A stretch of 8,286 nucleotides of DNA from Flavobacteriales bacterium (GTDB taxonomy: Bacteria > Bacteroidota > Bacteroidia > Flavobacteriales > UBA7430): assembly GCA_024959975.1 (NCBI GenBank), contig JANXFM010000164.1:1-8286 (forward strand), written 5' to 3'. The position numbers were made by a program, and so were the translations under genes. The notes under the pieces were generated by a model. The model was given only the letters and a program-made list of their open reading frames with translations. It was not told the DNA's origin and made no database searches. Shown here piece after piece: positions 5,895-8,286 of this stretch (position 1 is the first letter of the stretch; the number at the start of each line of letters is the position of its first letter).

Positions 5895-6822
5895 GAATTC
5901 GTTTTGGAGACACATCTCCTGTTTTATTTAACTTATTAAACTCTTCAACAGATCTCAATTCTTTCAATTCAGGTTTTCCAGCATCAACCCAGGCAGAATA
6001 CCAAAAAGACCCTATTGCGAAAATTGCACGCTGCATTCTTCTTTCAAGCATTCCATCTAACAAAGAATGATAATCAGACACAAACGCATAGGCATACTGA
6101 TGTCCAATTTTACCATTTTTAGACTTGAACCTGTATTTACCATCTTTACTATAATCTTCAGTAAGTTTTCTTTCTAAAGTTAAGGTTGAATCTACAAGAG
6201 CAAAACTCTCTTTTATCAAGCCCCACGAAAAATCCAATGGATCGGGCAAATATACATATTTTCCAACATAATAATCATAATCGCCTGAAAACGATTTAGG
6301 TATACTAGTCTCCCACAAAGAATGTATTCCTCGCTGATTCGTAAACTGACCATTGTAGTTAAACGTCGTATGCAAAGGAACACAAGCATCAGCAACATAA
6401 TGACCTAAATCTGCAGCGTGTTTTATGACATTTTCCACACATCCACTATCCATAGCCGACACTAAATTCTTATACTCCCAATAAATTGCCCAAGGCAATA
6501 TACCCCTACTGATAAGGGTATCTTCAGAATATTTTTCTTTTGCTTTAAACCAATGGTATGGAACCGAGTCAAATGGACTTACACCATACAGATCAACATC
6601 TATGTAATGCTTACATGCTTCTGTAGAATCTGAGTAACGCCTTTTATCAGCAAGCACCGAACGTTCTTCTATTTCGTTAATATGATTAAGAAAAAAGGAG
6701 TTCATTTCTGAAGGTAATACATACACAGCATTCTTGTTTATTGTTCTATGAGCATGAAAACCCCAAGAACAAAAGAATAAAATGACTACGATTAAAAAAC
6801 TATATCTAATAAATTTTAACAT
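5887..6822 (-). CDS. Secreted zinc-dependent phospholipase C / S1-P1 nuclease superfamily protein
   Basis: The 311-residue protein begins with a hydrophobic signal segment (about 4-18) followed by SWGFHAH. Members of this superfamily bind three zinc ions with the mature N-terminal Trp, several His and acidic residues. A full candidate set is present: W20, H25, D59, H72, H141, D145, H151, H167 and E171. The spacing H141-D145-H151 and H167-E171 matches Bacillus cereus PLC (H118-D122-H128, H142-E146), and the final Glu is PLC-like rather than P1-like. For W20 to be a ligand the signal peptide must be cut after S19, though Phe at -3 is not ideal. Expected location is the periplasm or outside. The activity (phospholipase C or nuclease) cannot be decided. 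Its start overlaps the comB-like stop by 7 bp (ATGTTAA), and its own end overlaps the exonuclease start, so it lies inside a tight operon. Confidence 0.87.
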   Translation of the reverse strand: MLKFIRYSFLIVVILFFCSWGFHAHRTINKNAVYVLPSEMNSFFLNHINEIEERSVLADKRRYSDSTEACKHYIDVDLYGVSPFDSVPYHWFKAKEKYSEDTLISRGILPWAIYWEYKNLVSAMDSGCVENVIKHAADLGHYVADACVPLHTTFNYNGQFTNQRGIHSLWETSIPKSFSGDYDYYVGKYVYLPDPLDFSWGLIKESFALVDSTLTLERKLTEDYSKDGKYRFKSKNGKIGHQYAYAFVSDYHSLLDGMLERRMQRAIFAIGSFWYSAWVDAGKPELKELRSVEEFNKLNKTGDVSPKRIHE

Positions 6823-7547
6823 TCATCTTCAACAACCAAAACATTACCTTTTAATATAGGTATTTTGTTAGTTTGATTGGCTTTTAAACAAAAATGAACA
6901 TCTGAATCAATGTTCAATTTAGCCAATCTATTACGATGAGAAGAGTTCTTTAAGAATCCAAATAAATCATCTTTCGCTCTATCCCAAAGAACTTGTGATG
7001 CCTGAGTTGCATCGCAAGAATTATCATATAAATCTGTATCAAGTAATTGCTCTACCAATGCTCCCGCAAAAAGCGTATCTTCAAGATTAAACTTATCTTT
7101 CCAACCGGCACAAAATATAATTACGTCTCTATCCTGTTTAATCAACCATTTAGCGATTGCGTCCAAATTCAAAAATGAACCAACAACAACATCGTGATCT
7201 TTTTTGGCAATGTTTATAGATTTTGTTCCATTGGTAGTTGTCATGACAACGGTTCTTCCTTTTACATCCATATCTAGATAGACTTGTGGAGAATTACCAA
7301 AATCAAAACTCTTTACAGCTTTACCATTTCGCTCTGCCACCAAAATATAATCTCTACCACCATTACGATATTCCAATGCTTCCTCAACGGTACTTACAGG
7401 AATCAATTTTTCTACACCTTTTTCAAAAGCTATGCACATGGAAGAAGTTGCTCTAAGTACATCTACTACTACTACAATACTCTTTTTGTCTGCATAAAGA
7501 CCAAAAAGCTTAGGTGTCATACAAACCTGAATATTTCTTTTCGCCAT
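6816..7547 (-). CDS. comB: 2-phosphosulfolactate phosphatase family protein (ComB-like)
   Basis: The 243-residue cytoplasmic protein matches the ComB family (PF04029), Mg-dependent phosphatases that convert 2-phospho-3-sulfolactate to 3-sulfolactate, the second step of coenzyme M synthesis in methanogens and of sulfolactate synthesis in some bacteria. Recognised motifs are VVDVLRATSS at 27-36, FDFGNSP at 81-87, TTTNGT at 103-108, CAGW at 146-149 and LEDTLFAGAL at 155-164. Length is typical. No phosphosulfolactate synthase (ComA) or dehydrogenase (ComC) is in the window, and Bacteroidota are not known to need coenzyme M, so the true substrate may differ; the family call is much firmer than the reaction. 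It begins 7 bp after the gcvT stop and overlaps the phospholipase-like gene by 7 bp. The end of gcvT supplies AAAGGA about 10 bases before its ATG, a possible ribosome binding site. Confidence 0.88.
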   Translation of the reverse strand: MAKRNIQVCMTPKLFGLYADKKSIVVVVDVLRATSSMCIAFEKGVEKLIPVSTVEEALEYRNGGRDYILVAERNGKAVKSFDFGNSPQVYLDMDVKGRTVVMTTTNGTKSINIAKKDHDVVVGSFLNLDAIAKWLIKQDRDVIIFCAGWKDKFNLEDTLFAGALVEQLLDTDLYDNSCDATQASQVLWDRAKDDLFGFLKNSSHRNRLAKLNIDSDVHFCLKANQTNKIPILKGNVLVVEDEC

Positions 7548-7554
7548 ATTATTA

Positions 7555-8286
7555 TTATCCTTTATAAAATGGTAGTGAAACCACTTTTGCTTTTAATTGT
7601 TTTTTCCGAACCGAAATATAAATCTCAGTACCCTCTACTTTCATAGCTACAGGAACATAAGCTAAACCAATTGCTTTCTTTAAACTGGGAGACATCGTAC
7701 CCGAAGTAACAATACCAATCTTTTCTCCCTGCCCATTCAAGACATCATAACCATGACGAGGGACTCCCCGGTCTACAAGTTCAAAACCAACTAAACGTCG
7801 CTTTATCCCTATTTCCTTTTGTTTCTTTAAGAAGTCTGAATCTACAAAATTATTCGTAAACTTAGTAATCCATCCTAGCCCGGCTTCTAAAGGCGAAGTC
7901 GAATCATCAATATCGTTCCCGTACAAACAAAAACCCATCTCCAAACGAAGTGTATCACGAGCAGCCAATCCTACAGGTAAGATATTATATTCCTTTCCTG
8001 ACTCAAAAACTGCATTCCAAATATCTTCAGCGTCTTCATTTTTGAAATAAATCTCAAAACCTCCAGCTCCTGTATAGCCAGTAGTGGAAATCAGAACATT
8101 CTCTTTGCCGGCAAAAGTTCCTTTTTGAAATGTATAATACTTCATATCAGAAATATTCATGTCAGTAAGACTTTCAAGTGCTAAGGCAGCTTTTGGTCCC
8201 TGAACAGCCAATAGTGATGTTTTATCAGAAATGTTTTCCATCGCTACATCATCCGTATTGTGCATCGATATCCAATCCCAATCCTT
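7555..8286 (-). CDS. gcvT: Aminomethyltransferase, glycine cleavage system T protein, 5' end cut by window
   Basis: GcvT transfers the methylene group from the aminomethyl-lipoyl arm of H protein to tetrahydrofolate, releasing ammonia. The frame stays open to the window edge: seven codons (KDWDWIS) precede the first Met, and DW.WI is a normal internal GcvT sequence, so that Met is not the start. The visible 243 residues are about two thirds of a usual 360-residue protein. Counted from the edge, motifs are AVQGPKA near 27-33, GYTGAGGFEIY at 70-80, GLAARDTLRLEMG at 106-118, LYGNDID at 121-127, and a C-terminal barrel domain with RLVGFELVDRGVPRHG and GIVTSGTMSPSLKKAIGLAYV-like sequence. The loop residue usually Glu in GYTGE is Ala here, while the Glu of FEI is kept. 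It is the first visible gene of the operon running into comB; its promoter is outside the window. Confidence 0.95.
   Translation of the reverse strand, partial: KDWDWISMHNTDDVAMENISDKTSLLAVQGPKAALALESLTDMNISDMKYYTFQKGTFAGKENVLISTTGYTGAGGFEIYFKNEDAEDIWNAVFESGKEYNILPVGLAARDTLRLEMGFCLYGNDIDDSTSPLEAGLGWITKFTNNFVDSDFLKKQKEIGIKRRLVGFELVDRGVPRHGYDVLNGQGEKIGIVTSGTMSPSLKKAIGLAYVPVAMKVEGTEIYISVRKKQLKAKVVSLPFYKG

Noticed and set aside
5889..5898. 10-bp palindrome ATTCATGAAT at the exonuclease start
   Set aside because: A short palindrome of this size in AT-rich DNA is expected by chance, and it lies inside overlapping coding sequence.
7284..7646. Plus-strand open frame of 120 codons opposite comB and the end of gcvT
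   Set aside because: Low-complexity, Ile/Tyr/Cys-rich translation on the complement of two conserved genes; no family resemblance.

Overview
The window looks like chromosomal DNA of a Bacteroidota bacterium, probably a member of the Flavobacteriales. The evidence is the AT-rich composition, three boxes matching the Bacteroidota -7 promoter consensus TAnnTTTG, start sites with little or no Shine-Dalgarno sequence, a TonB-dependent receptor with an N-terminal carboxypeptidase-regulatory-like domain, and the end of a surface protein carrying the PDIGAYE signature. I see no mobile element, CRISPR array, tRNA or rRNA. The species cannot be fixed from the sequence.

Left part (1-4130): after the last 70 codons of a beta-helix-type surface protein and a short 14-bp tandem repeat comes a compact metal-uptake locus. 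A DtxR/MntR-type metal-sensing repressor and a ZIP-family inner-membrane metal transporter share an ATGA overlap and are transcribed leftward. A 738-residue TonB-dependent outer-membrane receptor is transcribed rightward. The 104-bp space between them holds a perfect 16-bp palindrome (TTTAGACATGTCTAAA) flanked by outward-facing -7 boxes. The simplest reading is one metal-responsive operator controlling both an outer-membrane and an inner-membrane step of import, probably of Mn, Fe or Zn. The receptor plug contains an unusual CGVC motif and its barrel a Ca-loop-like acidic stretch. A Rho-independent terminator follows the receptor.

Right part (4130-8286): a PF13679-type SAM-dependent methyltransferase runs rightward from what may be a leaderless transcript. 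It converges, with a 15-bp overlap of coding sequence, on a leftward gene set: gcvT (cut by the window edge), comB-like 2-phosphosulfolactate phosphatase, a secreted zinc-dependent phospholipase C/S1-P1 nuclease-type protein, and a DEDDy 3'-5' exonuclease. These four are tightly packed (7-bp gap, 7-bp overlap, about 8-bp overlap), so they are very likely one operon, although their functions do not form an obvious pathway.

The best candidate for something little described is the coupled regulator/ZIP/TonB-receptor locus with its shared palindrome. The presence of comB without the rest of a coenzyme M or sulfolactate pathway, inside a gcvT operon, is also worth attention.
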